NCBI RefSeq assembly: GCF_015291705.1
Contig: NZ_CP030050.1
Coordinates: 4,650,001-4,714,000, forward strand
Origin: Bradyrhizobium arachidis
GTDB taxonomy: Bacteria; Pseudomonadota; Alphaproteobacteria; Rhizobiales; Xanthobacteraceae
Direction of reading: 5' to 3'
Length of the DNA: 64,000 nucleotides
Positions 7,813 to 15,720 of this stretch are shown here, in pieces. Each line of letters begins with the position of its first letter. Position 1 is the first letter of the stretch. The notes beneath the pieces are model-generated. The model was given only the letters and a program-made list of their open reading frames with translations. It made no database searches and had not been told where the DNA came from. The translations under genes and the position numbers were made by a program.

Positions 7813-8781
7813 TTAAGGGGTCGGCAAAGGCGGCGGCTGGCGACTGCGCAAGTAGCGCTCGCGGAAGCCGAACACCGCGTCCGCGAGGCCGAGGGCGGTC
7901 AGCAGGACGAGGCTCACGCTGAACATGAAGATGATGGCGTATGCAGCAGCGAGCCAGAATCCGCGATTGGCGAGGTCGCGTGTGATGGTGTGCAGAACGG
8001 CAAGGCCGATCAGCGCATAGGCCACCATCAGCACGGTCGTGACGATGACACCCAGGATGCCGGCCATTCCGCCGGAGAAGCTGAAGGCAAGCGCGACACA
8101 GAGCGCCACGAGCGTCATTGGTGGCAAGCTCGTGCTGCTGAGGTCCGGCCAGGGCCGATGCAGCTTGCCTGAAACAGCCGCGACTTTCGCGGCAAGCCAG
8201 AGATTGAGGGTGAGCGTCGTCATCTGCGAGGCCGCAACCAGAACCGGCGTCACGGCGACCATCAGGCTGACGCGGGGATCGCTCTCAGTGACGGTCGTAT
8301 CGCCCACCAGCGAGAAGATCCTGGCGAAGCCGCGGCGCATCGCGTCGCCGATTGCCGACGCGTCAGTCCCGAGCGACAGCAGAGATCCTGCGGTGAGAAG
8401 CGTCGCCAGTGCCGCGATCCACAGCAGGATACGCCCGAGCGGATACCATTCGACCTCGACGGCAGCCGCATCGGCCACCGTCGTACCGCCAGTGACGGAC
8501 CGTCCAAGCATGGCGAGATGCCCGAGCCACCAGGCCGGCAACGCGATCGCAAGACCGTAACCCAGGGCCAGAGGCATGCTGAGCGCACCGCCGATGACGA
8601 GCATGGCGGCGAGACCGCCAATCGCGCCGCAGAGCGGGCCCCAGGCGATCGCAGCCAGCATGAGCGGCAGGGGAGCAAGGCAAACCAGGACGAGCGAGAT
8701 CAGCGCGCCCGACACGATCGAGGCGAACATCAGGGCCGACGCAGCGCCGGCGATCAGGGCTATCAGTCCAAAGGCCATCAT
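7813..8781 (-). CDS. DUF2232 multi-pass membrane protein
   Basis: About 322 residues with roughly eight hydrophobic helices, beginning MMAFGLIALIAGAASALMF and ending in a Pro-rich cytoplasmic-like tail. DUF2232 proteins sit between rpsR and rplI in many alphaproteobacteria; their function is unknown. I chose ATG 8781 (next to ATG 8778), which has purine-rich GAAGGGAG upstream, over a TTG at 8826 that would add 15 polar residues. Placement in the ribosomal operon, behind a strong hairpin after rpsR, suggests reduced read-through from the S6/S18 promoter. Confidence 0.8.
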   Translation of the reverse strand: MMAFGLIALIAGAASALMFASIVSGALISLVLVCLAPLPLMLAAIAWGPLCGAIGGLAAMLVIGGALSMPLALGYGLAIALPAWWLGHLAMLGRSVTGGTTVADAAAVEVEWYPLGRILLWIAALATLLTAGSLLSLGTDASAIGDAMRRGFARIFSLVGDTTVTESDPRVSLMVAVTPVLVAASQMTTLTLNLWLAAKVAAVSGKLHRPWPDLSSTSLPPMTLVALCVALAFSFSGGMAGILGVIVTTVLMVAYALIGLAVLHTITRDLANRGFWLAAAYAIIFMFSVSLVLLTALGLADAVFGFRERYLRSRQPPPLPTP

Positions 8782-8875
8782 CAGCTGTCCCGCTCCCTTC
8801 GAGCGGTTAGAGGCGTCTCGCCCCAACCATCGGCGACCGGACGACCCGGAAGCCTTATGAGATCAAAGAGTGCGA

Positions 8876-8897
8876 CCGGCGGCGGTGGCGCCGCCGG
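8876..8897 (-). terminator. Hairpin between rpsR and the DUF2232 gene
   Basis: A perfect 9-bp stem, CCGGCGGCG paired with CGCCGCCGG around a GTGG loop, lies just after the rpsR stop. On the minus strand it is followed by a short T-containing stretch (CTCTTTGAT). It may terminate part of the transcription or protect the rpsF-rpsR message. Confidence 0.55.
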
Positions 8898-8908
8898 CCG
8901 AATTCGTC

Positions 8909-9148
8909 TTAGCGAATGACGTAGGGCAGGAGGCCCAGGAACCGCGCGCGCTTGATGGCGCGGGCGAGCTCACGCTGCTTCTTCGCGGACACGGCGGTGA
9001 TGCGGCTCGGCACGATCTTGCCGCGCTCGGAGACGTAACGCATCAACAGCTTGGAGTCCTTGTAGTCGATCTTCGGCGCATTGGCGCCCGTGAACGGGCA
9101 GCTCTTGCGACGACGGAAAAACGGACGGCGTGCACCAGCTTCAGCCAT
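8909..9148 (-). CDS. rpsR: Small ribosomal subunit protein bS18
   Basis: 79 residues, normal length. It carries the bS18 signature region [10 protein letters not shown]...IDYKD and the C-terminal [22 protein letters not shown]. It partners bS6 in the 30S platform. It starts five bases after the rpsF stop, indicating coupled translation. Confidence 0.97.
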   Translation of the reverse strand: MAEAGARRPFFRRRKSCPFTGANAPKIDYKDSKLLMRYVSERGKIVPSRITAVSAKKQRELARAIKRARFLGLLPYVIR

Positions 9149-9153
9149 TGATC

Positions 9154-9651
9154 TTACTCCCCATCCGTCGTGGTTTCAGCTTCTTCGCGCGGACGGCGCG
9201 GGCCGCGATCACCGCGGAAGCCGCCGTCGCGATCGCCGCCACGGAAACCACCCTCGCGGTCGCCACGGAAGCCGCCACCTTCGCGGTCACGGAAGCCGCC
9301 GCCACGGTCATCACGCTCGCGATCGCGATCGGCCTTGCGCATCATCGCGGACGGGCCTTCCTCAAGCTCCTCGACGCGAACGCTGAGATAGCGGATCACG
9401 TCTTCGCTGATGCGCTCCTGGCGCTCGATCTCGGCGATCGCCGCAGCCGGCGCGTCGATGTTGAGCAGCACGAAGTGCGCCTTGCGGTTCTTGTTCATGC
9501 GGTAGGTGAGGGAGCGAACGCCCCAATTCTCGGTCTTGGTGACCTTGCCGCCGAGACCTTCGACGATCCCGGTCATCTGCGCAGTCAGCTCTTCGACCTG
9601 CTGCGTGCTCGCGTCCTGACGCGCGAGAAAGACATGCTCATAGAGAGCCAT
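9154..9651 (-). CDS. rpsF: Small ribosomal subunit protein bS6 with Arg/Gly-rich tail
   Basis: 165 residues from ATG 9651, which follows a GAGGAAAGGA site; an upstream in-frame ATG at 9678 would add nine residues before the standard [12 protein letters not shown] start and is rejected. The first ~100 residues are the bS6 domain ([29 protein letters not shown]). The last ~50 residues are repeats of the form [17 protein letters not shown], an arginine-glycine-rich disordered tail longer than in E. coli. It binds bS18, encoded immediately downstream. Confidence 0.96.
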   Translation of the reverse strand: MALYEHVFLARQDASTQQVEELTAQMTGIVEGLGGKVTKTENWGVRSLTYRMNKNRKAHFVLLNIDAPAAAIAEIERQERISEDVIRYLSVRVEELEEGPSAMMRKADRDRERDDRGGGFRDREGGGFRGDREGGFRGGDRDGGFRGDRGPRRPREEAETTTDGE

Positions 9652-9842
9652 GATGGTCCTTTCCTCGTGTTGGCGCATCGCCCGGCGTCAAGCCCTTAAG
9701 AGGCCTTCGGAAAGGACTCTGGGATGAAGCTCAGAAGGCGGAAACACGGGACGACGGGCCGACTGGCCCTGCCACACCAAAATCACGAATGATTTGCTGA
9801 GACCGTCCGTTCAGCTCCCGGCCGGGGTCTGCGGATGGCGCG

Positions 9843-9870
9843 CTTATACGGATTTTGGCCGGCTTTGCAA
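9843..9870 (-). promoter_or_regulatory. Promoter for the rpsF operon
   Basis: On the minus strand TTGCAA (9870-9865) and TATAAG (9848-9843) are spaced by 16 bases, the best sigma-70-like match upstream of rpsF. Transcription from here would give a leader of about 185 bases. Within that leader a GGGCC-N4-GGCCC hairpin (9756-9769) lies where an S6:S18-binding leader would be expected; I could not confirm the motif. Confidence 0.5.
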
Positions 9871-9948
9871 GGTTGCCGGTCACCTTTTCGGCCCGGATGG
9901 TTCCGGTGCGGTTCCGGTCTAACCCACCTCCGCATACCACATTCCGGC

Positions 9949-9977
9949 TTGAATTATTTGTTTGTATGTCATACAAA
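9949..9977 (+). promoter_or_regulatory. TetR-type operator over a promoter
   Basis: TTTGTATG-T-CATACAAA (9961-9977) is a perfect 17-base palindrome with further imperfect symmetry outward. TTGAAT (9949-9954) and TACAAA (9972-9977) at 17-base spacing form a plausible promoter, so the palindrome covers the spacer and -10. The TetR gene starts 22 bases downstream, implying autoregulation. The rest of 9652-9998 holds the rpsF leader and no gene I can support. Confidence 0.65.
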
Positions 9978-9998
9978 TAAATCGAGCGAGAGATTTTC

Positions 9999-10703
9999 AT
10001 GGCCAAAAAGTCTGTCCCTGAACCGATAGAGGCGGCCGGCGACCCCAAGCACGCGGTGCGCGCGACACGCTCGGCCGGCCGCAAGATGCGGTCGCTCCTC
10101 CTGGACGCGGCGAGCCCGCTGTTCCGGGAGCGGGGGCTGTCAGGAGCCTCGATCACCGACATCGCGGAGGCCGCGAACGCGTTCCCGAGCCAGATCACCT
10201 ATTACTTCCGCACCAAGGAGGCGCTGTTCGTCGAATGCGCCTGCCGCGATCTCCTGTATCTCGCGCGCGCGACCGAGCAGGCTGCTCAGAAGGCCCGCAC
10301 GCCGGCGGAATACACCTACGCGCTCGCCGAGACCGTGACGGCAAGCGATTCGATCGCCTTCTTCGCCGAAGCCCTGACACTGACGCGGCGGCGCCAGGAT
10401 CTCGCGCCTTTGGTCGAGCGCACCATCGAGCGCCTGCACAGCGAAGGCACGCGCGCCTATGCGGGCCAGGTTGCCCGCCACGGCTGGCGTTCATTGCGTG
10501 CGCCCGACGAAAGCTCGCGGCGGTTCTGGGCCGTCGCCATCGGCGTCATCCTCGAAGGCTACGCGATGGGCCGCTCGCCCGACGCGCTCTGCGCCGAGAT
10601 GCTGCGCGTGCTCGGCGAGCAGGCAAAATCGACAAACGACACCGCGCGCCTGCGTCTCGTCGACGAGCGCGGTGCATTCGGCAATTCCAACGAAGAGGGC
10701 TAG
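9999..10703 (+). CDS. TetR/AcrR-family regulator of the adjacent desaturase
   Basis: 234 residues. A basic N-terminal extension of about 30 residues precedes the helix-turn-helix (LSGASITDIAEAANAFPSQITYYFRTKEALF), then an all-helical ligand domain. The start ATG 9999 lies 22 bases after a perfect palindromic operator. The desaturase gene begins three bases after its stop, so the pair is one transcript. By analogy with fatty-acid-sensing TetR repressors of desaturases (for example DesT in Pseudomonas), it may sense acyl chain saturation; that role is inference from context. Confidence 0.85.
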   Translation: MAKKSVPEPIEAAGDPKHAVRATRSAGRKMRSLLLDAASPLFRERGLSGASITDIAEAANAFPSQITYYFRTKEALFVECACRDLLYLARATEQAAQKARTPAEYTYALAETVTASDSIAFFAEALTLTRRRQDLAPLVERTIERLHSEGTRAYAGQVARHGWRSLRAPDESSRRFWAVAIGVILEGYAMGRSPDALCAEMLRVLGEQAKSTNDTARLRLVDERGAFGNSNEEG

Positions 10704-10706
10704 TCC

Positions 10707-11732
10707 ATGACCGCACTTCGCATGCGTGCCCGCGATTTCCTGACCGACGATCAACTTGCCGACGTGCGCCAGCGCGTGACGTGGAAGGGCGTCGCGCTGA
10801 TCGCGCACGCCTGGGCGCTTATCATCGGTGCGATTGCGCTCGTGGCGTGGTGGCCCAATCCGCTCACTTACATCTTCGCGGTCGCGATTATCGGCTCGCG
10901 CCAGCTGGGCCTTGCGATCCTCATGCATGACGGCGCGCATGGCTGCCTGTCTGCCGACGAGAGGACCAATCTGGCGCTGAGCCAGTGGCTCTGCGCCTAT
11001 CCGCTCTTTGCCGAGACGCGCAGCTATCGGCGCTATCATCTCCAGCACCACGCGCGCACGCAGCAGGAGGACGATCCTGATCTCGTGCTGTCGGCGCCGT
11101 TTCCCATCACGAAGCTCAGCTATCGTCGCAAGTTCATTCGCGACATCACCGGGCAGACCGGCTATCAGCAGCGCAAGGCGCAACTCCTCAACGCGCTGGG
11201 ACCGAAGGATTGGCCGTGGCGCCAGCGCGCCGCGCATTTCTGGGAGAAGCTCGGCCCGCAATGCCTCGTCAACGCCGCGATGTTTGCGGCGTGCGCGACG
11301 GCCGGCGTGTGGTGGGCCTATCCGCTGCTATGGCTGGTGCCGCTGCTGACCTGGATGATGGTCATCACCCGCATCCGCAACATCGCCGAGCACGCCGTCG
11401 TGCCTGACAGCAGCGATCCCCTGCGCAACACCCGCACCACGCATGCAAACTTCCTCGAGCGCCTGTTCATCGCGCCGTACTACGTCAACTATCACCTCGA
11501 GCATCATCTGCTGTTCTACGTGCCCTGCTACTATCTGCCGAAGGTGCATCGCCTGCTGACCGCGAGCCGGCATGCCGGCCGCATGGAGGTGCAGCCCGGC
11601 TACGCCGCGGTGCTGCGGCTCGCGACCGCGAAACCCGACCGGGACGACCGTCCGGGTCAGCTGGTCAACAGCGCGCGCCGCGCGCAGGCGGGGGCGGCGG
11701 TCGATGCCAACCAGACCAATGGTGGATTCTAG
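10707..11732 (+). CDS. Membrane fatty acid desaturase
   Basis: 341 residues with four likely transmembrane segments. The three histidine boxes that hold the di-iron centre are present: HDGAH, HLQHH and HLEHH. These enzymes insert a double bond into acyl chains of lipids using O2 and an electron donor. No fused cytochrome b5 or ferredoxin domain is present, so a separate electron donor is needed. The substrate (acyl-lipid or a modified lipid) cannot be decided from sequence. It is translated almost directly after the TetR regulator. Confidence 0.88.
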   Translation: MTALRMRARDFLTDDQLADVRQRVTWKGVALIAHAWALIIGAIALVAWWPNPLTYIFAVAIIGSRQLGLAILMHDGAHGCLSADERTNLALSQWLCAYPLFAETRSYRRYHLQHHARTQQEDDPDLVLSAPFPITKLSYRRKFIRDITGQTGYQQRKAQLLNALGPKDWPWRQRAAHFWEKLGPQCLVNAAMFAACATAGVWWAYPLLWLVPLLTWMMVITRIRNIAEHAVVPDSSDPLRNTRTTHANFLERLFIAPYYVNYHLEHHLLFYVPCYYLPKVHRLLTASRHAGRMEVQPGYAAVLRLATAKPDRDDRPGQLVNSARRAQAGAAVDANQTNGGF

Positions 11733-11777
11733 GGGCCGCATCCCCAGGTGAATGCCGGCCGAAATTCCTATCTTGGC

Positions 11778-11806
11778 TTGACATTCCGGCCCTAGACGGG
11801 TCTACG
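11778..11806 (+). promoter_or_regulatory. Putative fabD promoter
   Basis: A consensus -35 TTGACA (11778-11783) is followed at 17 bases by TCTACG (11801-11806), a weak -10. It lies about 100 bases before fabD, in the gap after the desaturase stop. Confidence 0.4.
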
Positions 11807-11904
11807 GCCCCCTTTGGAGCGTGATCCGGAACCATGGCCCAAGGCCGCGCGTAATCGGCTGCCGGTTCTCGCAAGTGATCACGCCCGACAAGCAGGGAGC
11901 GCCG

Positions 11905-12864
11905 ATGACGGCAGCATTCACATTTCCGGGGCAGGGGTCCCAGGCCGTTGGCATGGGCAAGGCCCTGGCCGATGCGTTTCCGGTGGCGCGCGCCGTGTTC
12001 GACGAGGTCGATGCCGCGCTTGGCGAGAAGCTGACGACGACCATCTGGGATGGCCCGGCCGAAACCCTCCAGCTCACCGAGAACGCCCAGCCGGCGCTGA
12101 TGGCGGTGTCGATCGCCACCCTGCGCGTGCTGGAGGCCGAAGCCGGGTTTTCCGTCGGGCGGGATGCGGCCTTCGTCGCCGGCCACTCGCTCGGTGAATA
12201 TTCGGCGCTGGCCGCGGCTGGCAGCCTGACGGTCCCCGACACCGCGCGGCTGCTTCGCACCCGCGGTCTCGCAATGCAAAAAGCCGTTCCTGTCGGCGTT
12301 GGCGCGATGGCCGCGCTGCTTGGCCTCGACTATGAGGCGGCCATTGAGGTCGCGGGCGAGGCTGCGCAGGGGCAGGTCTGCCAGGCGGCCAACGACAATG
12401 GCGGCGGCCAGGTGGTGGTCTCCGGCGACAAGGCTGCGGTCGACCGCGCCGTCGAGATCGCCAAGACCAAGGGCGCCAAGCGCGCCATGTTGCTGCCGGT
12501 GTCCGCGCCGTTCCACTGCAAGCTGATGCAGCCTGCCGCCGACGCCATGGCCGAGGCGCTGGCCAAGGTCACGATCACGGCGCCGGCTGCGCCCCTGGTG
12601 TCGAACGTGCTGGCGAGCGCCATCACCGATCCCGACGAGATCCGTCGCCGCCTGATCGAGCAGGTCACCGGCACGGTGCGCTGGCGCGAGTCGGTTGCCT
12701 ATATGGCAGGGCAGGGCGTCACGCGCTTCTTCGAGATCGGCGCGGGCAAGGTTCTGACCGGACTCGTCAAGCGCATTGCCGACGGTGCCGTTGGCGTTGC
12801 GGTCGGCGGTCCCAACGACATTGCCGCCGCCAAGGATGCATTGGCCGCTGCGAAGCAGGCTTAA
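11905..12864 (+). CDS. fabD: Malonyl-CoA:ACP transacylase
   Basis: 319 residues. It transfers malonyl from CoA to acyl carrier protein to supply type II fatty-acid synthesis. The start MTAAFTFPGQGSQ at ATG 11905 follows AGGGAG (11893-11898) and matches the family N-terminus; a longer frame from 11821 is not needed. The catalytic serine is in GHSLGEYSA (S95), and APFHCKLM carries the catalytic histidine. It heads fabD-fabG-acpP-fabF. Confidence 0.97.
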   Translation: MTAAFTFPGQGSQAVGMGKALADAFPVARAVFDEVDAALGEKLTTTIWDGPAETLQLTENAQPALMAVSIATLRVLEAEAGFSVGRDAAFVAGHSLGEYSALAAAGSLTVPDTARLLRTRGLAMQKAVPVGVGAMAALLGLDYEAAIEVAGEAAQGQVCQAANDNGGGQVVVSGDKAAVDRAVEIAKTKGAKRAMLLPVSAPFHCKLMQPAADAMAEALAKVTITAPAAPLVSNVLASAITDPDEIRRRLIEQVTGTVRWRESVAYMAGQGVTRFFEIGAGKVLTGLVKRIADGAVGVAVGGPNDIAAAKDALAAAKQA

Positions 12865-12870
12865 GGTTGC

Positions 12871-12915
12871 GCACGATCTTGCCGGAAAACCGCTACGCAC
12901 TTTTCCGGATCGTGC
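12871..12915. repeat. Dispersed palindromic repeat, copy 1
   Basis: A 45-base near-palindrome with outer arms GCACGATC/GATCGTGC and inner arms CCGGAAAA/TTTTCCGG around an ACGC-containing loop. A closely similar element occurs at 26134-26181. Here it sits between fabD and the ribosome-binding site of fabG and would form a stable hairpin in the operon mRNA. Confidence 0.75.
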
Positions 12916-12931
12916 TTTGGAGGAGTTTTCG

Positions 12932-13669
12932 ATGTTCGATCTGACTGGCAAGAAGGCGCTCGTCACCGGCGCGACCGGCGGCATCGGCGGCGCGATCGCG
13001 CAGGCGCTGCATGCGCAGGGCGCCACCGTTGCGATTTCGGGGACGCGGAAGGAAGTGCTGGATGAGCTTGCCGGCAAGCTCGGCGAGCGCACCCATGTAT
13101 TGCCCTGCAACCTCTCCAAGGCCGACGAGGTCGAGGCGCTGGTGCCTGCCGCCGAAGCTGCGATGGGGCAGGTCGACATCCTGATCGCCAATGCCGGCAT
13201 CACCCGCGACAATCTCTTCGTCCAGCTCCGCGATGAGGACTGGGAGGAGGTCATCAACGTCAATCTGACCGCGACCTTCCGCCTGGCGCGCGCCGCGACC
13301 AAATTGATGATGCGTAAGCGCTTCGGCCGCATCATCGCCATCACCTCGGTGGTCGGCGTCACCGGCAATCCCGGACAGGGCAACTACACCGCGTCCAAGG
13401 CTGGCCTGATCGGCATGATCAAGACGCTGGGCGCCGAATACGCCAAGCGCGGCGTGACCGCGAACTGCATCGCGCCCGGCTTCATCAAGACGCCGATGAC
13501 CGACGCGCTCAACGACAAGCAGCGAGAGACGATTCTGACCAAGGTTCCGGCTGCTCGCCTCGGGACGCCCGAGGACATTGCGGCCGCCGCCGTTTACCTG
13601 AGTTCGAACGAAGCAGCCTACGTCACCGGCCAGACCATCCACGTCAATGGCGGCATGGCCATGATCTGA
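12932..13669 (+). CDS. fabG: 3-oxoacyl-ACP reductase
   Basis: 245-residue short-chain dehydrogenase that reduces 3-ketoacyl-ACP with NADPH. The cofactor motif TGATGGIGG is at 12-20, the NAG strand is IANAGI, and the catalytic S139, Y152 and K156 (NYTASKAG) are present. ATG 12932 follows GGAGGAG at 12919-12925. An ACP synthesis role is supported by its position between fabD and acpP. Confidence 0.97.
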   Translation: MFDLTGKKALVTGATGGIGGAIAQALHAQGATVAISGTRKEVLDELAGKLGERTHVLPCNLSKADEVEALVPAAEAAMGQVDILIANAGITRDNLFVQLRDEDWEEVINVNLTATFRLARAATKLMMRKRFGRIIAITSVVGVTGNPGQGNYTASKAGLIGMIKTLGAEYAKRGVTANCIAPGFIKTPMTDALNDKQRETILTKVPAARLGTPEDIAAAAVYLSSNEAAYVTGQTIHVNGGMAMI

Positions 13670-13678
13670 AACCCTCGT

Positions 13679-13706
13679 CCCGCACTGCCCACGCGGGCGG
13701 TGCGGG
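13679..13706 (+). terminator. Hairpin after fabG
   Basis: CCCGCAC-T-GCCC-ACGC-GGGC-G-GTGCGGG forms a 12-bp stem with one wobble pair, nine bases after the fabG stop. There is no T-run, so it could be a terminator, a processing site or a 3' stabiliser; acpP is often expressed far above its neighbours. Confidence 0.55.
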
Positions 13707-13982
13707 ATGCGGCAAACGGCCGTTTCCGGAGCGAAATGAGGCTTGTAGTCAAGGCAGTTGAAGTATGATAACCGGACCTTCAACGGATGGGCAAAGAACG
13801 CCATTGCAGGTTTTTGAAACCCTGTATATTGGCGATGCGGTGCCTTGGCCGTCGTTCGCCGGGCCCAGCATCGGTTTGGATGGGGCCAAATCAAAGTTCG
13901 TAAGCGAAGGCAGTAACACGACCACGACGGCTCGTATCGTCCCGGGGGGTCGGGTCTACAGGGAACAACACGAGGTTAAGCA
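13707..13982 (+). promoter_or_regulatory. acpP upstream region without a gene
   Basis: No protein gene is supported here. A possible promoter is TTGCAG (13804-13809) with TATATT (13825-13830), but the spacing of 15 is short. With the hairpin at 13679-13706, this gap suggests that acpP has its own promoter. A frame at 13765-13986 runs into acpP with no ribosome-binding site and is rejected. Confidence 0.35.
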
Positions 13983-14222
13983 ATGAGTGACATTGGCGAG
14001 CGGGTTAAGAAGATCGTGGTCGAACACCTTGGTGTTGAGCCCGAGAAGGTTGTCGACAACGCGAGCTTCATCGACGACCTCGGCGCCGACAGTCTGGACA
14101 CCGTCGAGCTGGTGATGGCGTTCGAAGAAGAATTTGGTTGCGAGATTCCGGACGACGCCGCGGAGACGATTCTCACCGTCGGCGACGCCACGAAGTTTCT
14201 CGAGAAGAACGCGAAGAGCTAA
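13983..14222 (+). CDS. acpP: Acyl carrier protein
   Basis: 79-residue acidic protein that carries acyl intermediates on a 4'-phosphopantetheine arm. The attachment site is S37 in [12 protein letters not shown]. The sequence starts [18 protein letters not shown], as usual. It precedes fabF by 108 bases. Confidence 0.98.
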   Translation: MSDIGERVKKIVVEHLGVEPEKVVDNASFIDDLGADSLDTVELVMAFEEEFGCEIPDDAAETILTVGDATKFLEKNAKS

Positions 14223-14330
14223 GGCTCTTCATTTTCGCGGGGACAACATTGAAACCGGACGGGCCGCTTGCCAGCGGTCAGCCGGTTTCTTGTTATTGGC
14301 CGTGAATCTTTCGATGCGGAGTTTTCGGAT

Positions 14331-15596
14331 ATGAGGCGGGTTGTCGTCACGGGTCTCGGCATGGTCTCGCCACTCGGCTGCGGCGTCGAGCCGACCTGGA
14401 AACGCATCCTCAACGGTGAGAGCGGTGCGCGGCCGATCGAGAGCTTCGATGTCTCCGATCTGCAGACCAAATACGCTTGCACCGTCGTGCGCGGCGACGG
14501 CAGCAACGACACCTTCAATCCCGACAAATGGATGGAGCCGAAGGACCAGCGCAAGGTCGACGACTTCATCATCTTCGGCATGGCCGCGGCCGGCCAGGCG
14601 CTCGACGATGCCAACTGGCATCCCGAGACCGAAGAGGACAAGTGCGCGACCGGCACCATGATCGGGTCCGGCATCGGTGGCCTCAACGGCATCGCCGACA
14701 CCGCGATCCTCTTGAAGGAGCGCGGACCGCGCCGGGTGTCGCCGTTCTTCATTCCGGGCCGCCTGATCAATCTCGCCTCCGGCTACGTCTCGATCGCCCA
14801 CGGGCTGAAGGGACCGAACCATTCCGTGGTCACGGCCTGCTCGACCGGCGCGCATGCGGTCGGCGATGCCGCCCGCCTGATCGCGCTGGGCGATGCCGAC
14901 GTGATGGTCGCAGGCGGCGCCGAATCGCCGATCAGCCGCATCGGCATTGCCGGCTTCAATGCCGCGCGTGCACTGTCGACCAGCTTCAACGACACGCCCG
15001 AGAAGGCCTCGCGTCCCTACGACAAGGACCGCGATGGCTTCGTGATGGGCGAGGGTGCCGGCGTCCTCGTGCTCGAGGAGCTCGAGCACGCCCAGCGCCG
15101 CGGCGCCAGGATCTACGCCGAGGTGATCGGCTACGGCCTTTCGGGTGACGCCTATCACATTACGTCGCCGTCGCCCGATGGCGATGGCGGTTTCCGCAGC
15201 ATGTCGGCGGCGCTCAAGCGTGCAGGCCTGTCGCCGTCGGATCTCGACTACATCAACGCGCACGGCACCTCGACACCGCTCGGCGACGAGATCGAGCTCG
15301 GTGCGGTCGAGCGCCTGCTCGGCAACGCCGCCTCCAAGGTCGCGATGTCCTCGACCAAATCGTCGACCGGCCATCTCCTCGGTGCGGCCGGCGCGATCGA
15401 AGCGATCTTCGCCATTCTCGCGATTCGCGATAATGTCGTGCCGCCGACGATCAACCTCGACAATCCGTCGGTCGAGACCGCGATCGACCTCGTGCCGCAC
15501 AAGGCGAAGAAGCGTGAGATCAACGTCGCGTTGTCGAATTCTTTCGGTTTTGGCGGTACCAACGCGTCGGTGATCGTCCGGCGCCTGGTCCATTAG
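14331..15596 (+). CDS. fabF: 3-oxoacyl-ACP synthase II
   Basis: 421-residue condensing enzyme that elongates acyl-ACP with malonyl-ACP. The Cys-His-His catalytic set is present: C170 in VTACSTGAH, H311 in NAHGTSTPLGD and H348 in STGHLLGAAG. The start MRRVVVTGLGMVSPLG at ATG 14331 is the family N-terminus; an in-frame upstream start at 14268 would add 21 unrelated residues. Confidence 0.97.
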   Translation: MRRVVVTGLGMVSPLGCGVEPTWKRILNGESGARPIESFDVSDLQTKYACTVVRGDGSNDTFNPDKWMEPKDQRKVDDFIIFGMAAAGQALDDANWHPETEEDKCATGTMIGSGIGGLNGIADTAILLKERGPRRVSPFFIPGRLINLASGYVSIAHGLKGPNHSVVTACSTGAHAVGDAARLIALGDADVMVAGGAESPISRIGIAGFNAARALSTSFNDTPEKASRPYDKDRDGFVMGEGAGVLVLEELEHAQRRGARIYAEVIGYGLSGDAYHITSPSPDGDGGFRSMSAALKRAGLSPSDLDYINAHGTSTPLGDEIELGAVERLLGNAASKVAMSSTKSSTGHLLGAAGAIEAIFAILAIRDNVVPPTINLDNPSVETAIDLVPHKAKKREINVALSNSFGFGGTNASVIVRRLVH

Positions 15597-15720
15597 TTTG
15601 TGGTTGCGACGAATCCACCGTTTTGCCGTATTCGGCGATAGTCATGGAAGCGGGCGCGTGCATTGGCAGGGCAAGCGATTGCCAGGCTGCGATTGAACCG
15701 GCAGGATTCAGGTTGCTTCG

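Noticed and set aside
9652..9836. S6:S18 ribosomal leader motif
   Set aside because: A GGGCC/GGCCC hairpin is present in the rpsF leader, but I could not verify the defining bulge and loop bases, so it is not listed as an RNA element.
11665..13383. 572-codon minus-strand frame across fabD and fabG
   Set aside because: It covers two well-identified genes and their intergenic hairpin, and its translation has no family features.
13765..13986. 73-codon frame upstream of acpP
   Set aside because: It overlaps the acpP start, has no ribosome-binding site, and its translation is unremarkable.
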